From assembly GCF_946479685.1 (NCBI RefSeq), contig NZ_CAMLGS010000018.1, positions 1 to 47,934 on the forward strand: a DNA stretch of 47,934 nt, in the 5' to 3' direction. Below, piece after piece: positions 8,771-16,231 of the stretch. Position 1 is the stretch's first letter. Each line of letters begins with the position of its first letter. Origin of the DNA: an uncultured Methylotenera sp. (GTDB taxonomy: Bacteria > Pseudomonadota > Gammaproteobacteria > Burkholderiales > Methylophilaceae). The notes under the pieces were generated by a model that was not told the DNA's origin, did no database searches, and was given only the letters and a program-made list of their open reading frames with translations. The translations under genes were made by a program, and so were the position numbers.

Positions 8771-9553
8771 ATGCCAGCTATTAGCAACAATAATTCATCT
8801 GCCAGTTTAATAAAGTACATGCTGTTTTCTCTGGCTAGTATAGGGTTAGCGATGTTTGCACATCAGCTATATGCGGCTGACGCCAACCCTTATGAGCAAA
8901 ATTATAAAAAGCAAAGTGCTGGTGATTTGCGCTCATTGCAGCTGGTGCCAGATACCAAGATGTTTGTTGGTAATCATAAAAATGAAGACAACATTATCAT
9001 GCTGGAAGATGGTTACGATTTGATGGGCACCTCTGGCTTCTCCGGGCGGGATGTTTCCTCTGGGTTGGCTTTGCAGCATGCAAAATCGCTTAAGGCCGAT
9101 ATCGTAATGGTGTATCAAAAGTATGAATCTGCATCAACGGCAAGTTCAAAACTACAGTTAATCAAAGAGGCCGCAAAAAAAGGCGGTGAGATTGACCCAA
9201 ATGATTTGGAGGAAGGCCCTACCCAATATCAATATCATGCAAGCTACTGGGCTAAGCTGCCTATGCCTTTGTTCGGCGTGCATGTGATTAAGCTAAAGCA
9301 AGATAGCACTGGTGAATCAGCAGCCAAAGAATTACCTGGCTTGAAGGTGATTGCAGTGATTAAAACATCGCCAGCCAATAACGCTGGATTGTTGCGTGGA
9401 GACACTCTGCTGAAATTGGGTGATGTGACATTAAATACAGCGGAAGATTTATTTGCTGCAGTAAAACGTTACGCGGGGCAAAAGGTAGCGATAGAGCTGC
9501 AACGTGGAGATGTTGGTATGACGCAACTGGTACAGTTAAGCGCGCGCAAATAA
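8771..9553 (+). CDS. Exported PDZ-domain protein of unknown function
   Basis: 260 aa. An AAGGA lies 8 nt before the ATG. Residues 1-36 look like a signal peptide with a hydrophobic core and probable cleavage at LYA-AD. The middle region (about 40-170) has no recognisable domain. Residues of about 175-258 form a PDZ-like domain: GLKVIAVIKTSPANNAGLLRGDTLLKLGD followed by a helix and KVAIELQRG, as in the substrate-binding domains of HtrA proteases. No trypsin-like catalytic triad is present, so it is not a complete DegP/DegS; more likely a periplasmic binding or adaptor protein. It is flanked by minus-strand genes and is probably a single transcription unit. Confidence 0.85.
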   Translation: MPAISNNNSSASLIKYMLFSLASIGLAMFAHQLYAADANPYEQNYKKQSAGDLRSLQLVPDTKMFVGNHKNEDNIIMLEDGYDLMGTSGFSGRDVSSGLALQHAKSLKADIVMVYQKYESASTASSKLQLIKEAAKKGGEIDPNDLEEGPTQYQYHASYWAKLPMPLFGVHVIKLKQDSTGESAAKELPGLKVIAVIKTSPANNAGLLRGDTLLKLGDVTLNTAEDLFAAVKRYAGQKVAIELQRGDVGMTQLVQLSARK

Positions 9554-9624
9554 TTTTTTGCTATATGTTGCTGTTATAGCCGGTGTATGGAGCACTAGCT
9601 TTGGGTGGAATTAAGTTGATGGCG

Positions 9625-9652
9625 CAACAGGTTACCTCAGGGCAACCTGTTG
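9625..9652. repeat. 12-bp hairpin between convergent genes
   Basis: CAACAGGTTACC - TCAG - GGCAACCTGTTG pairs over 12 bp with one A-C mismatch. It lies in the 106-nt gap between the 3' ends of the PDZ gene and the TusA-like gene. No strong U-tract follows immediately, so a terminator role is possible but not shown. Confidence 0.5.
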
Positions 9653-9659
9653 CTTGCAA

Positions 9660-9890
9660 TTATTTTTGAATAAAAAAGATAAATTCTTCGGCAGTTTTTT
9701 GCTCTTGCAGTAAGGTAAATGGATTATTGGCAACTAATGTACGTATGTTTCTAACCGTACTTTCTTTGCCGGCAATTACTTTTAAAACGCTGCCTAGTGG
9801 TAAGGTGTCTAGGGTTTCTTTGGTGCGGATGGTTGGAATCGGGCTATCTTCATGGCGTACGTCAAGTACTGAGTCGAAATTTATCGTCAT
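9660..9890 (-). CDS. TusA/SirA-family protein lacking the active-site cysteine
   Basis: 76 aa, the right length for the TusA/YedF fold. It reads VLDVRHEDSPIPTIRTKETL then LPLGSVLKVIAGKESTVRNI, matching the family pattern LDxRGxxCPxPxxxxKxxL - GxxLxVxAxD. In canonical TusA the Cys of the CPxP motif carries the persulfide; here the codon is AGC (Ser), giving SPIP, so sulfur transfer by the standard route should not occur. It may be a regulatory or binding relative. It stands alone between convergent and unrelated genes. Fold assignment is fairly secure; function is unknown. Confidence 0.8.
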   Translation of the reverse strand: MTINFDSVLDVRHEDSPIPTIRTKETLDTLPLGSVLKVIAGKESTVRNIRTLVANNPFTLLQEQKTAEEFIFFIQK

Positions 9891-10029
9891 TATTTTTGCG
9901 GCCTTAATTTATGGCAAGCCGAAGCCAGTGTACTGGCCACGGGATGCGATTGATTTTAGTCGTGCTGCAAGCTGCCGGTTAGGGTATGTTACCGCCGGCG
10001 GTGGAGTGCAGACATTGAGAGCAGAAGTG

Positions 10030-10611
10030 TTATTCTTCTTCTGGCAGGTCTGACTCTTCTGAAGTGGAAGAGGTTCCGCTACTGGTGATTTCGCGCAATA
10101 GTTTGAAAATCTCTCTACTGCTTTTTGGCGGTTTGTTGGCTAAGTGCTCTTTTTGCGCATTGCGAATTAGGCTGCGTAGCTGCTGGCTATCAGTATTTGG
10201 ATGCAGCGCCATGAATTCAGATAGCGCATTAGGGTCGCTGATAAGTCGATCACGCCAACGCTCAAGGCCATGAAAGTAGGCATTTTCCGCTGTGTTTTTA
10301 CCTTCCCAGCGCGATAGCTGTTCAATGATGGGCGTAGGGTCAATCTCACGCATTAATTTACCAAGGTATTGACGATGGCGTCGAATGGCACCATTGGCAG
10401 TAATTTTCTTGGTTTCAAGTATTGCGGCCATCAAGTCTTCCGGTAGGTTGAGCTTGTTGAGCTTTTCTTTAGAGAGCGCAGATAGCTTAACCCCTAGCGC
10501 TTGCTGGGCATCCGCTTCTGCTTTTAGTTTGGTTTTACTCGTAGGTAAGTCTGCATCTAAAATCGCATCGTTACTTAATTCTGTATCTTTAGTTGTCTTT
10601 TTAGGTTTCAT
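10030..10611 (-). CDS. yjgA: Ribosome biogenesis factor YjgA/DarP (DUF615)
   Basis: 193 aa, highly charged. The core shows the DUF615 landmarks: LNLPEDLMAAILETKKI, GAIRRHRQYLGKLMR, then ERWRDRLI and RSLIRNAQKEH. In E. coli the homologue (DarP) associates with late 50S assembly intermediates. It is divergent from pmbA with a 57-nt spacer, the same neighbour pair as yjgA-pmbA in E. coli, which supports the call. The acidic, Ser-rich tail is low complexity. A perfect extended -10 box lies 8 nt before the ATG, so the message may be almost leaderless. Confidence 0.93.
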   Translation of the reverse strand: MKPKKTTKDTELSNDAILDADLPTSKTKLKAEADAQQALGVKLSALSKEKLNKLNLPEDLMAAILETKKITANGAIRRHRQYLGKLMREIDPTPIIEQLSRWEGKNTAENAYFHGLERWRDRLISDPNALSEFMALHPNTDSQQLRSLIRNAQKEHLANKPPKSSREIFKLLREITSSGTSSTSEESDLPEEE

Positions 10612-10619
10612 GCTGATGT

Positions 10620-10628
10620 ATTATATCA
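10620..10628 (-). promoter_or_regulatory. Extended -10 promoter of yjgA, possibly leaderless
   Basis: Minus strand TGATATAAT (TGn plus TATAAT) ends 8 nt before the yjgA ATG. Transcription would then start at or within a few bases of the start codon. No good -35 and no Shine-Dalgarno are visible, consistent with an extended -10 promoter and leaderless initiation. Confidence 0.45.
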
Positions 10629-10658
10629 TTGCAAGGTAAAAGTACATTTTTTTATAGT
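10629..10658 (+). promoter_or_regulatory. Candidate promoter of pmbA
   Basis: TTGCAA (10629-10634) and TATAGT (10653-10658) are 18 nt apart, 10 nt upstream of the pmbA ATG. The -35 box overlaps the back side of the yjgA promoter, so the two genes would share a compact divergent promoter. Visual prediction. Confidence 0.35.
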
Positions 10659-10668
10659 AGAAAGCGTT

Positions 10669-12009
10669 ATGTCAGATTCTGGGTTTAGTTATACATTAGA
10701 TGAAATTAAGCAGATGTCGGAAGACGTGCTGAAAGTGGCCAAAAGCCTAGGTGCAAGCCAGGCAGAGGCTGAGCTGAGCTTAAGTATCGGGCAAAACGTT
10801 TCTGTGCGCATGAAGGAAGTGGAGCATATTGAATATAACCGTGATAAAGGTATGTCGGTCACTGTGTATTTCGGTAAACAAAAAGGCCACGCCAGCACTT
10901 CTGATTTGTCACCGCAAGCGTTAAAAGACACCGTTGCCGCGGCTTGTAATATTGCCAAATATACCGCTAAAGATGATTTTTGCGGTCTGGCAGACGCTGA
11001 GTTAATGGCTAAAGATATTCCTGATTTAGACTTGCACCACCCTTGGCAACTCTCTGTAGATGAAGCCGCGTTACTGGCACAGCAATGTGAAGAAGCGGCT
11101 TTAGCGGTAGATGCCCGTATCACCAATTCAGAAGGTGCAAGCGTTTCAACCGGTACCGGCTTTTTTGCCTATAGCAATAGTCACGGTTTTACCGGTGGCT
11201 ACCCAAGCTCGCGTCACGGGGTTAGTTGTTCCGTGATTGCCGAGTCAGGTGACAGTATGCAGCGTGACTATTGGTATGCCACTGCACGTGCTGCCGCAGA
11301 TTTACAGTCGCCAGCGGAGATTGGCCGGATCGCTGGTGAACGTACGGTGAAGCGCTTGGACTCGAGGAAAATCAAGACCTGCCAAGTGCCTGTGCTGTTT
11401 GAGGCGCCGTTGGCTAGCGGCCTGATTTCTACGCTGATTAGTGCTATTTCTGGCGGTAACTTATACCGTAAATCATCCTTTTTGCTGGATAGTTTAGGGC
11501 AGCAAATCGCATCCCCATTGTTGAATATCTATGAAGACCCTTTTGTTAAAAAAGGTTTGGCTAGCAGCCCGTTTGATAACGAGGGTGTTGCTACCGAAGC
11601 GCGCCAACTGGTAAAGGACGGTGTGTTGCAAGGCTATGTGCTCTCTAGTTACTCAGCTCGAAAGTTGGGATTAAAAACCACAGGTAATGCTGGCGGTAAC
11701 CATAATTTAATCGTGCAGCCGGGTGCGCTGGATTTTGCCGGGTTGCTAAAAGAAATGGGTACCGGGCTGGTGGTAACCGAGTTGCTTGGTCATGGTATGA
11801 ATATGGTGACTGGCGATTACTCACGCGGTGCTGCTGGTTATTGGGTGGAGAATGGTGTGATTGTGCATCCGGTAGAGGAGATTACCATAGCCAGCAATAT
11901 GGCAGATATGCTGCAAATGATAGTAGCCATCGGTAATGACGTGCTGGTGCAAGGTTCAAAACAAGTGGGTTCTATCCTAATTGAGCGCATGACTGTGGCG
12001 TGCGAATAA
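10669..12009 (+). CDS. pmbA: Metalloprotease PmbA (TldE), TldD/PmbA family
   Basis: 446 aa, the usual length. TldD and TldE (PmbA) form a heterodimeric cytoplasmic metalloprotease that degrades unfolded peptides and matures some peptide antibiotics and CcdA; PmbA is the subunit without the zinc site. The C-terminal family signature is clear: GNAGGNHNLIV, then ELLGHGMNMVTGDYSRGA and GYWVENG near residues 370-400. The HExxxH zinc motif of TldD is absent, as expected for PmbA. It is divergent from yjgA. The last codon and stop lie in a 21-nt unit that is duplicated downstream. Confidence 0.96.
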   Translation: MSDSGFSYTLDEIKQMSEDVLKVAKSLGASQAEAELSLSIGQNVSVRMKEVEHIEYNRDKGMSVTVYFGKQKGHASTSDLSPQALKDTVAAACNIAKYTAKDDFCGLADAELMAKDIPDLDLHHPWQLSVDEAALLAQQCEEAALAVDARITNSEGASVSTGTGFFAYSNSHGFTGGYPSSRHGVSCSVIAESGDSMQRDYWYATARAAADLQSPAEIGRIAGERTVKRLDSRKIKTCQVPVLFEAPLASGLISTLISAISGGNLYRKSSFLLDSLGQQIASPLLNIYEDPFVKKGLASSPFDNEGVATEARQLVKDGVLQGYVLSSYSARKLGLKTTGNAGGNHNLIVQPGALDFAGLLKEMGTGLVVTELLGHGMNMVTGDYSRGAAGYWVENGVIVHPVEEITIASNMADMLQMIVAIGNDVLVQGSKQVGSILIERMTVACE

Positions 12010-12040
12010 TCTGCTTTGACGTGTGAATAATGCGCTTTCG
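11999..12040 (+). repeat. 21-nt tandem duplication containing the pmbA stop codon
   Basis: Unit 1 (11999-12019) and unit 2 (12020-12040) agree at 16 of 21 positions, core GAATAAT then GCTTT. The first contains the pmbA stop TAA (12007-12009) and the second an in-frame TAA 21 nt later. A third related copy, GTGTGAAATAATCTGCTTTA, starts at 12281. Confidence 0.75.
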
Positions 12041-12302
12041 CGCTTCCACTTAGGGCTTTAGCCCTTTAGTGGAGCGGTGATGCCAAGTGCTGGTATAGCG
12101 CATATATTCTACGGGCAAGCCAAATACTGGCTTAAGCACATATTCCACGGACAAGACCTTCACGGTTTAGGCGTGCGAGCCAGTGTTTGGCTTCCGCAAT
12201 TGACTGCCCGTAAGGTCATCGCCATCAATCTAAGTAGCAAAAACTGATTGGCTTGATAAGCCGCTAAAGCGGCAAGTCAAGTGTGAAATAATCTGCTTTA
12301 GC
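12032..12302. repeat. Hairpin-rich structured spacer after pmbA
   Basis: This gap of more than 300 nt holds no credible gene. It contains a 36-nt hairpin at 12041-12076 (16-nt arms, loop TTTA), a direct repeat of 19 nt with 16 matches at 12101 and 12137, two AAGCCA...TGGCTT-type hairpins (12117-12133 and about 12177-12193), outer arms ACGGGCA/TGCCCGT (12111 and 12205) that could enclose them, and a hairpin at 12252-12281 with core GCCGCT-AA-AGCGGC. Copies of the pmbA stop-region unit flank the block. It resembles a composite palindromic intergenic repeat, but no known element can be named. Confidence 0.6.
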
Positions 12303-12343
12303 GCTATATGCCACACCATTTCAAAATAATTCTCTTGCCATAA

Positions 12344-12373
12344 AAAAAAGCCCACTTGGTAGTGGGCTTTTTT
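12344..12373. terminator. Bidirectional intrinsic terminator, pmbA/mlaA
   Basis: GCCCACT - TGGT - AGTGGGC with an A-tract on the left and a T-tract on the right, so it would work in both directions. It ends 12 nt from the mlaA stop and is the likely terminator of mlaA, and of any transcript running on from pmbA. Confidence 0.92.
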
Positions 12374-12385
12374 ATTTGTTAAAGC

Positions 12386-13138
12386 TTACTTGGTTTCTTT
12401 ATTTTCTTTTTCATCTTCAAAGAACTCGTCTTTGATTAATTCGCTTGGCACCAAGCCATCTTGTACCAGACTTGCGCGACGTTGCAGGTAAGCGTCACGC
12501 ATGAAAGCGTATGGGTCTAGTGATGCGTCGTCTACTAAGTCTTTTGCATCCAATAGTTCGGTACGTTTGTCTATAAACTGTGCGGCACGTAGTTGATTGT
12601 GTAAGCGCACTTGCCCAATGTTATGTGTGTAAGTAATCGGGTCAGTCGTAGATAAATCAACAAACCAGCCTGTAGCGTCACGTACGCTGGATGGGCCAGC
12701 AATCGGCAGTACCAAGTAAGCACCTGGGCCTACGCCCCAGTAACCTAGGGTCTGGCCGAAATCTTCTTTATGTACTGGAACTTTATCCATGCCTGCAACG
12801 TCAATAAAGCCAGCAATACCAAATGTGCTGTTGATGACAAAGCGGCCAGCTTCGCTGAATGCATTGGCAAATTTAAACTGTAGCAGGTTGTTTAATACAT
12901 TGGTCAGCGTGCCTAGGTTGCTGAAAAAGTTGTTTACACCAAGGCGTACTGGTGTCGGCGCAACATTTTTGTAAGCTGTGGCCACTGGTTTTAACACTGC
13001 TTTGTCAGCAACGTCATTGAATTTGTAAATGCCGCGGTTGATGCTTTCTAACGGGTCTTTGTTCGCTTGAGACGCGCAGCCAGTCACCATCATGGCCAAG
13101 AGGCAAGAGGCGAATAAATAGGATATTTTTTTATACAT
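12386..13138 (-). CDS. mlaA: Intermembrane phospholipid transport lipoprotein MlaA (VacJ)
   Basis: Outer-membrane lipoprotein that removes mislocalised phospholipids from the outer leaflet and hands them to the periplasmic Mla system. 250 aa with a lipoprotein signal peptide (lipobox VTGC, acylated Cys21) and VacJ signatures: DPLESINRGIYKFND, FVINSTFGIAGFIDVAG, the TLGYWGVGPGAYLVLPIAGPSS-type block near residue 130, and YAFMRDAYLQRR. Residues ending the protein are acidic. No other mla gene is nearby. It has its own promoter and terminator, so it appears monocistronic. Confidence 0.96.
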   Translation of the reverse strand: MYKKISYLFASCLLAMMVTGCASQANKDPLESINRGIYKFNDVADKAVLKPVATAYKNVAPTPVRLGVNNFFSNLGTLTNVLNNLLQFKFANAFSEAGRFVINSTFGIAGFIDVAGMDKVPVHKEDFGQTLGYWGVGPGAYLVLPIAGPSSVRDATGWFVDLSTTDPITYTHNIGQVRLHNQLRAAQFIDKRTELLDAKDLVDDASLDPYAFMRDAYLQRRASLVQDGLVPSELIKDEFFEDEKENKETK

Positions 13139-13181
13139 TTTTATGTTTCTTATTTAAAGACTTGTCGAAAAGTAGTGGGTC

Positions 13182-13190
13182 ATTATACCA
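13182..13190 (-). promoter_or_regulatory. Extended -10 promoter of mlaA
   Basis: Minus strand TGGTATAAT is a consensus extended -10 about 45 nt before the mlaA ATG. No strong -35 is visible. A 20-nt imperfect palindrome TTGTTACATTTATGCAACAA lies further upstream at 13256-13275 and could be an operator. Confidence 0.5.
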
Positions 13191-13328
13191 ATTTATTAAT
13201 AACTAACTATGGGTTGCTGTGCGTAGCAATAATTAACGTTTGTAAAATAAACCATTTGTTACATTTATGCAACAAAAAATCTGGCGTTGTTTTTTGTCGC
13301 TGACAGTAGATTGGCGCAGTGACTCCAC

Positions 13329-14750
13329 TCAAACTGTGTTCTTATATAAGCTCAGAATCCGCTCACGTTGTGTGGCGTGGTCTACCACTGGATTGGGGTA
13401 ATCTTGTCCAATCACGGTGCTGATGCTGGATTGTCGCGATGCCGACATAAGCCACGGGGCGTGGATTTCCTTGTCGTTACATTGCGCCAGCTCGGTAATA
13501 TATTTACGGATAAATTTACCGTGAGCATCAAAGCGCTCGCTTTGGGTAATCGGGTTGAAAATCCTAAACCAAGGTTGCGCGTCACAGCCGGTAGAAGCCG
13601 CCCATTGCCAGCCGCCATTGTTGGCACTGAGGTCAAAATCAATCAGCTTTTCTGCAAAATAACGCTCACCCCAGCGCCAGTCGATTAATAAATCCTTCAC
13701 CAGAAAACTTGCCGCGACCATGCGCAAACGGTTGTGCATAAAGCCAGTGGTGTTGAGCTGGCGCATAGCGGCATCGACCAAGGGGTAACCAGTTCTGCCC
13801 TCGCACCATGCTGCAAACAGTGTGGTTGAGTTAGGGAAGGGAATCGCCTCAAACTCAGGCTTGAATGCCTTGCCGGTTTCCAGCTGCGGGTTGTGGTGCA
13901 GTATCTGGAAGTAAAAGTCACGCCAGATTAGTTCAGATAGCCAGGTTTCGGCACCAAAGCCACCTATCTGCATCGCGGTTCTTGCCAGTTGGCGGATGGA
14001 AATCGTGCCAAAGCGCAAATGCACAGATAAATAAGATACGCCTTTGACAGCAGGAAAATCGCGTGCTTCTTTGTAATGTTTAATGCGCTCGATAAAGTCG
14101 GCAAATAACGTGGCACCACCACTCATGCCCGTGGGCAGGCGTAAACTTGATAGGTTGGTACGTTGAAAGCCAAGCGACTCTAGGCTGGCCAACGGCTGTG
14201 GCTGAGTTTTCGCCAAGTTACCGAGATAGCGGTCAACCGGGTAAGCCTTGAGGTAAAAGTCGTTAACCGTTTTCAGCCAGGTGTTTTTGTAAGGGGTGAA
14301 CACGCTATACGGCTTGTGTGCCATGGTGAGAATTTCTTCTTTTTCGAAGATGGCCTGGTCTTTGTAGTGATGAAAATCAATGTCGTGGGCATGCAGTTGC
14401 TGGGCAACATGGGTATCACGTGCAATGGCGCTAGGTTCGTAGTCGTGATTGGTAAACACCGCCTCGGCTTGCAGTGACTGAGCTAACTGCGGCACTTCAT
14501 GCTGTGCGCTGCCATGCAATACGATTAAATCACTGCCGCGTTGCTGTAGTGCGGTTTTGAGCTCTCGCACACTTTCCCAAATAAACTCTACGCGACGATC
14601 GGCTTTCTCCGGTAGCTGGTTTAAGATTTCGCTATCAAACACAAACACGCAATATACTTGCTGTGAGGCCTTGAGTGCGTAATAGAGTGCGGCATGGTCA
14701 TAGTCGCGCAAGTCACGACGAAACCAGACTAGAGAGGTGGAATATTGCAT
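13329..14750 (-). CDS. phrB: Deoxyribodipyrimidine photo-lyase
   Basis: Light-driven repair of cyclobutane pyrimidine dimers. 473 aa, typical of class I CPD photolyases. The N-terminal antenna domain begins with VWFRRDLRDYDH; the C-terminal FAD domain shows ELIWRDFYFQILHHNP, GRTGYPLVDAAMRQLNTTGFMHNR and the FAD/DNA signature GGWQWAASTGCDAQPWFRIF. All class I landmarks are present, so activity is expected. It is a single gene, preceded by an inverted-repeat leader (14751-14838). Confidence 0.96.
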   Translation of the reverse strand: MQYSTSLVWFRRDLRDYDHAALYYALKASQQVYCVFVFDSEILNQLPEKADRRVEFIWESVRELKTALQQRGSDLIVLHGSAQHEVPQLAQSLQAEAVFTNHDYEPSAIARDTHVAQQLHAHDIDFHHYKDQAIFEKEEILTMAHKPYSVFTPYKNTWLKTVNDFYLKAYPVDRYLGNLAKTQPQPLASLESLGFQRTNLSSLRLPTGMSGGATLFADFIERIKHYKEARDFPAVKGVSYLSVHLRFGTISIRQLARTAMQIGGFGAETWLSELIWRDFYFQILHHNPQLETGKAFKPEFEAIPFPNSTTLFAAWCEGRTGYPLVDAAMRQLNTTGFMHNRLRMVAASFLVKDLLIDWRWGERYFAEKLIDFDLSANNGGWQWAASTGCDAQPWFRIFNPITQSERFDAHGKFIRKYITELAQCNDKEIHAPWLMSASRQSSISTVIGQDYPNPVVDHATQRERILSLYKNTV

Positions 14751-14838
14751 GCGCTATCAGTAGTGAATGAGAGTGGGGTGATTTTACTCCAGTTACTGCA
14801 CTCGTTCATCTGACTCATTCACATAGCCTAGATAGCGC
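14751..14838. repeat. Two-tier inverted repeat in the phrB leader
   Basis: GCGCTATC (14751-14758) pairs with GATAGCGC (14831-14838), and inside it GTGAATGAG (14763-14771) pairs with CTCATTCAC (14814-14822). The structure begins directly before the phrB start codon. It could be a leader RNA fold or a cruciform. Confidence 0.5.
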
Positions 14839-14912
14839 TGCCGGTTTGTTTAACTTTAGGTTTTTTTCGACCCAGAATTGCTTAATTGTGGCTTACTAAA
14901 TGTTGGGCTTGG

Positions 14913-15173
14913 TTAGCTGCGTGCCCCCATCATGTATTTCTGTGGCGGGATTGAGCTGGTTTCGTTGCTGCTGGAAGGCGTGAGTAAGCCTAGTAGTAGT
15001 TGTAAGTCTAATGATAATAGAATCAGTTCTTCATCGCCCAGGGCATCTACACGCTCAAAGACCTCAGTTGCATATTGGCGGTCTTTAATCAGTTTGGCTG
15101 GGTTGACGGCACCGATTACTTTTCTAGCGGCTACAGAGAATTTTGACAATACAACTAAACATTGATTATCCAT
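14913..15173 (-). CDS. Small hypothetical protein (86 aa)
   Basis: A start at 15173 has GGGAG at good distance, which supports the minus-strand frame over the overlapping plus-strand frame. The protein is soluble, helical in character, with a Leu-rich acidic centre (ALGDEELILLSLDLQLLLGLL) and a polar Ser/Pro tail. No signal peptide, membrane segment or known motif is recognised. It stands between phrB and rlmH with spacers on both sides. Function unknown. Confidence 0.65.
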   Translation of the reverse strand: MDNQCLVVLSKFSVAARKVIGAVNPAKLIKDRQYATEVFERVDALGDEELILLSLDLQLLLGLLTPSSSNETSSIPPQKYMMGARS

Positions 15174-15310
15174 AATGACTCCCAGAGATTTTTTCTAAAA
15201 AAGTGCCAATTCACTGCAAATGCAATTTAATGGTGCAAAGTGCGGGTAAATTAGCGCTTATCTTGTTGATATCTCTAAACTAAGCATTAAACATGCCAGA
15301 AGGGTAGGCG

Positions 15311-15778
15311 TTATTCGCGGTGGTAGGGGTGGTTCTGGATCACGGTGTGGGCGCGATAGAGTTGCTCGCATAGCAGTACGCGCACAAAGGCATGCGGTAG
15401 TGTGAGTTTGGATAGGCCCCATAGCCAGTTGGCTTGCTGTTTCAGGCTGGCGTGGATGCCATCGGCACCGCCAACCACGATGCTGATATCTTTCCCCAGT
15501 GATTGCCAGAACTGCATTTTCTCGGCCAATTGCAAAGTGGTGACTTCTTGTCCACGTTCATCGCAGACCACTAAAAAGTCGCGGCCAGCTGCTTCTAAAA
15601 TGCGCTTGGCTTCTGCTTCTTGTACTACGGTACTGTTTTTGCCATCTGCACGTTTATCCGGCTTGATCTCAACAATCTCTACGCTGAGCTCGCGCGGCAT
15701 GCGCTTGATATATTCTGCGCAAGCGGTTTCTACCCAGCCTGGCATTTTGTGACCAACAGAAATAATGCGGAGTTTCAA
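15311..15778 (-). CDS. rlmH: 23S rRNA (pseudouridine1915-N3)-methyltransferase RlmH
   Basis: SPOUT-class methyltransferase that modifies pseudouridine 1915 in helix 69 of 23S rRNA. 155 aa (E. coli 155). Signatures: MKLRIISVGHKMPGWV at the start, FLVVCDERGQ, the SAM-binding knot VVGGADGI near residues 102-108 and the C-terminal LLCEQLYRAHTVIQNHPYHRE segment typical of the family. It is 63 nt downstream of rsfS, the usual rsfS-rlmH pair, with a strong hairpin between them. Confidence 0.97.
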   Translation of the reverse strand: MKLRIISVGHKMPGWVETACAEYIKRMPRELSVEIVEIKPDKRADGKNSTVVQEAEAKRILEAAGRDFLVVCDERGQEVTTLQLAEKMQFWQSLGKDISIVVGGADGIHASLKQQANWLWGLSKLTLPHAFVRVLLCEQLYRAHTVIQNHPYHRE

Positions 15779-15807
15779 GTGGTATTAAGGGGATGGTGTA
15801 GGGGAGT

Positions 15808-15831
15808 GTCACCCTGCTGGAGCAGGGTGAC
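15808..15831. repeat. 11-bp perfect hairpin between rsfS and rlmH
   Basis: GTCACCCTGCT - GG - AGCAGGGTGAC is a perfect inverted repeat. On the minus strand no U-tract follows, so it is not a standard terminator. It might modulate rlmH expression or act as an RNA processing or stability element. Confidence 0.65.
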
Positions 15832-15841
15832 TTGATATGAC

Positions 15842-16231
15842 TTAGGCTGGTGTAATGTGGCTACGGCGTGCTTCTGCCTCGCCCCATAGTTGCTCAAGGT
15901 TATAGTAGGCACGTGTGGCCGGTACCATGATATGTACCACGATGTCGTCCAAGTCTACTAATACCCATTCGCCTTCTTTTTCGCCTTCGGTACCGCGAAT
16001 TGCAAAGCCTTTTTCTTTGATTTTTTCTCTTACGTTATCTGCGATCGCTTTCGCTTGGCGGCTAGAGTTTGCGGATGCAACAATCATGTAGTTGGTCATG
16101 CTGGTGAGCTTGCGCACATCCATGACGCTGATATCAAAACCTTTGATATCTTCAATTGCATCTACTACTGCGTTTTTCATTGCTTCTAAATCTAAAGTGT
16201 TAGAAGCTACTTTCTGTGTGTCTTGTGTCAT
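15842..16231 (-). CDS. rsfS: Ribosomal silencing factor RsfS
   Basis: Binds L14 on the 50S subunit and blocks subunit joining in starvation. 129 aa with the Iojap/RsfS signatures: DIKGFDISVMDVRKLTSMTNYMIVASANSSRQ, then GEWVLVDLDDIVVHIM and YYNLEQLWGEA. It directly abuts panD: the panD stop is immediately followed by the rsfS ATG, suggesting coupled translation. More often rsfS is paired with nadD; here the upstream partner is panD. Confidence 0.97.
   Translation of the reverse strand: MTQDTQKVASNTLDLEAMKNAVVDAIEDIKGFDISVMDVRKLTSMTNYMIVASANSSRQAKAIADNVREKIKEKGFAIRGTEGEKEGEWVLVDLDDIVVHIMVPATRAYYNLEQLWGEAEARRSHITPA

Noticed and set aside
9727..10053. 108-aa plus-strand frame across the TusA-like gene and spacer
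   Set aside because: Overlaps both neighbouring minus-strand genes and lacks any protein motif.
12101..12155. Direct repeats at 36-nt spacing considered as a CRISPR remnant
   Set aside because: Only two copies with 16 of 19 matches, no cas genes, and the intervening sequence is part of hairpins.
14932..15165. 77-aa plus-strand frame opposite the small unknown gene
   Set aside because: The minus-strand frame has a better ribosome-binding site and more natural composition.
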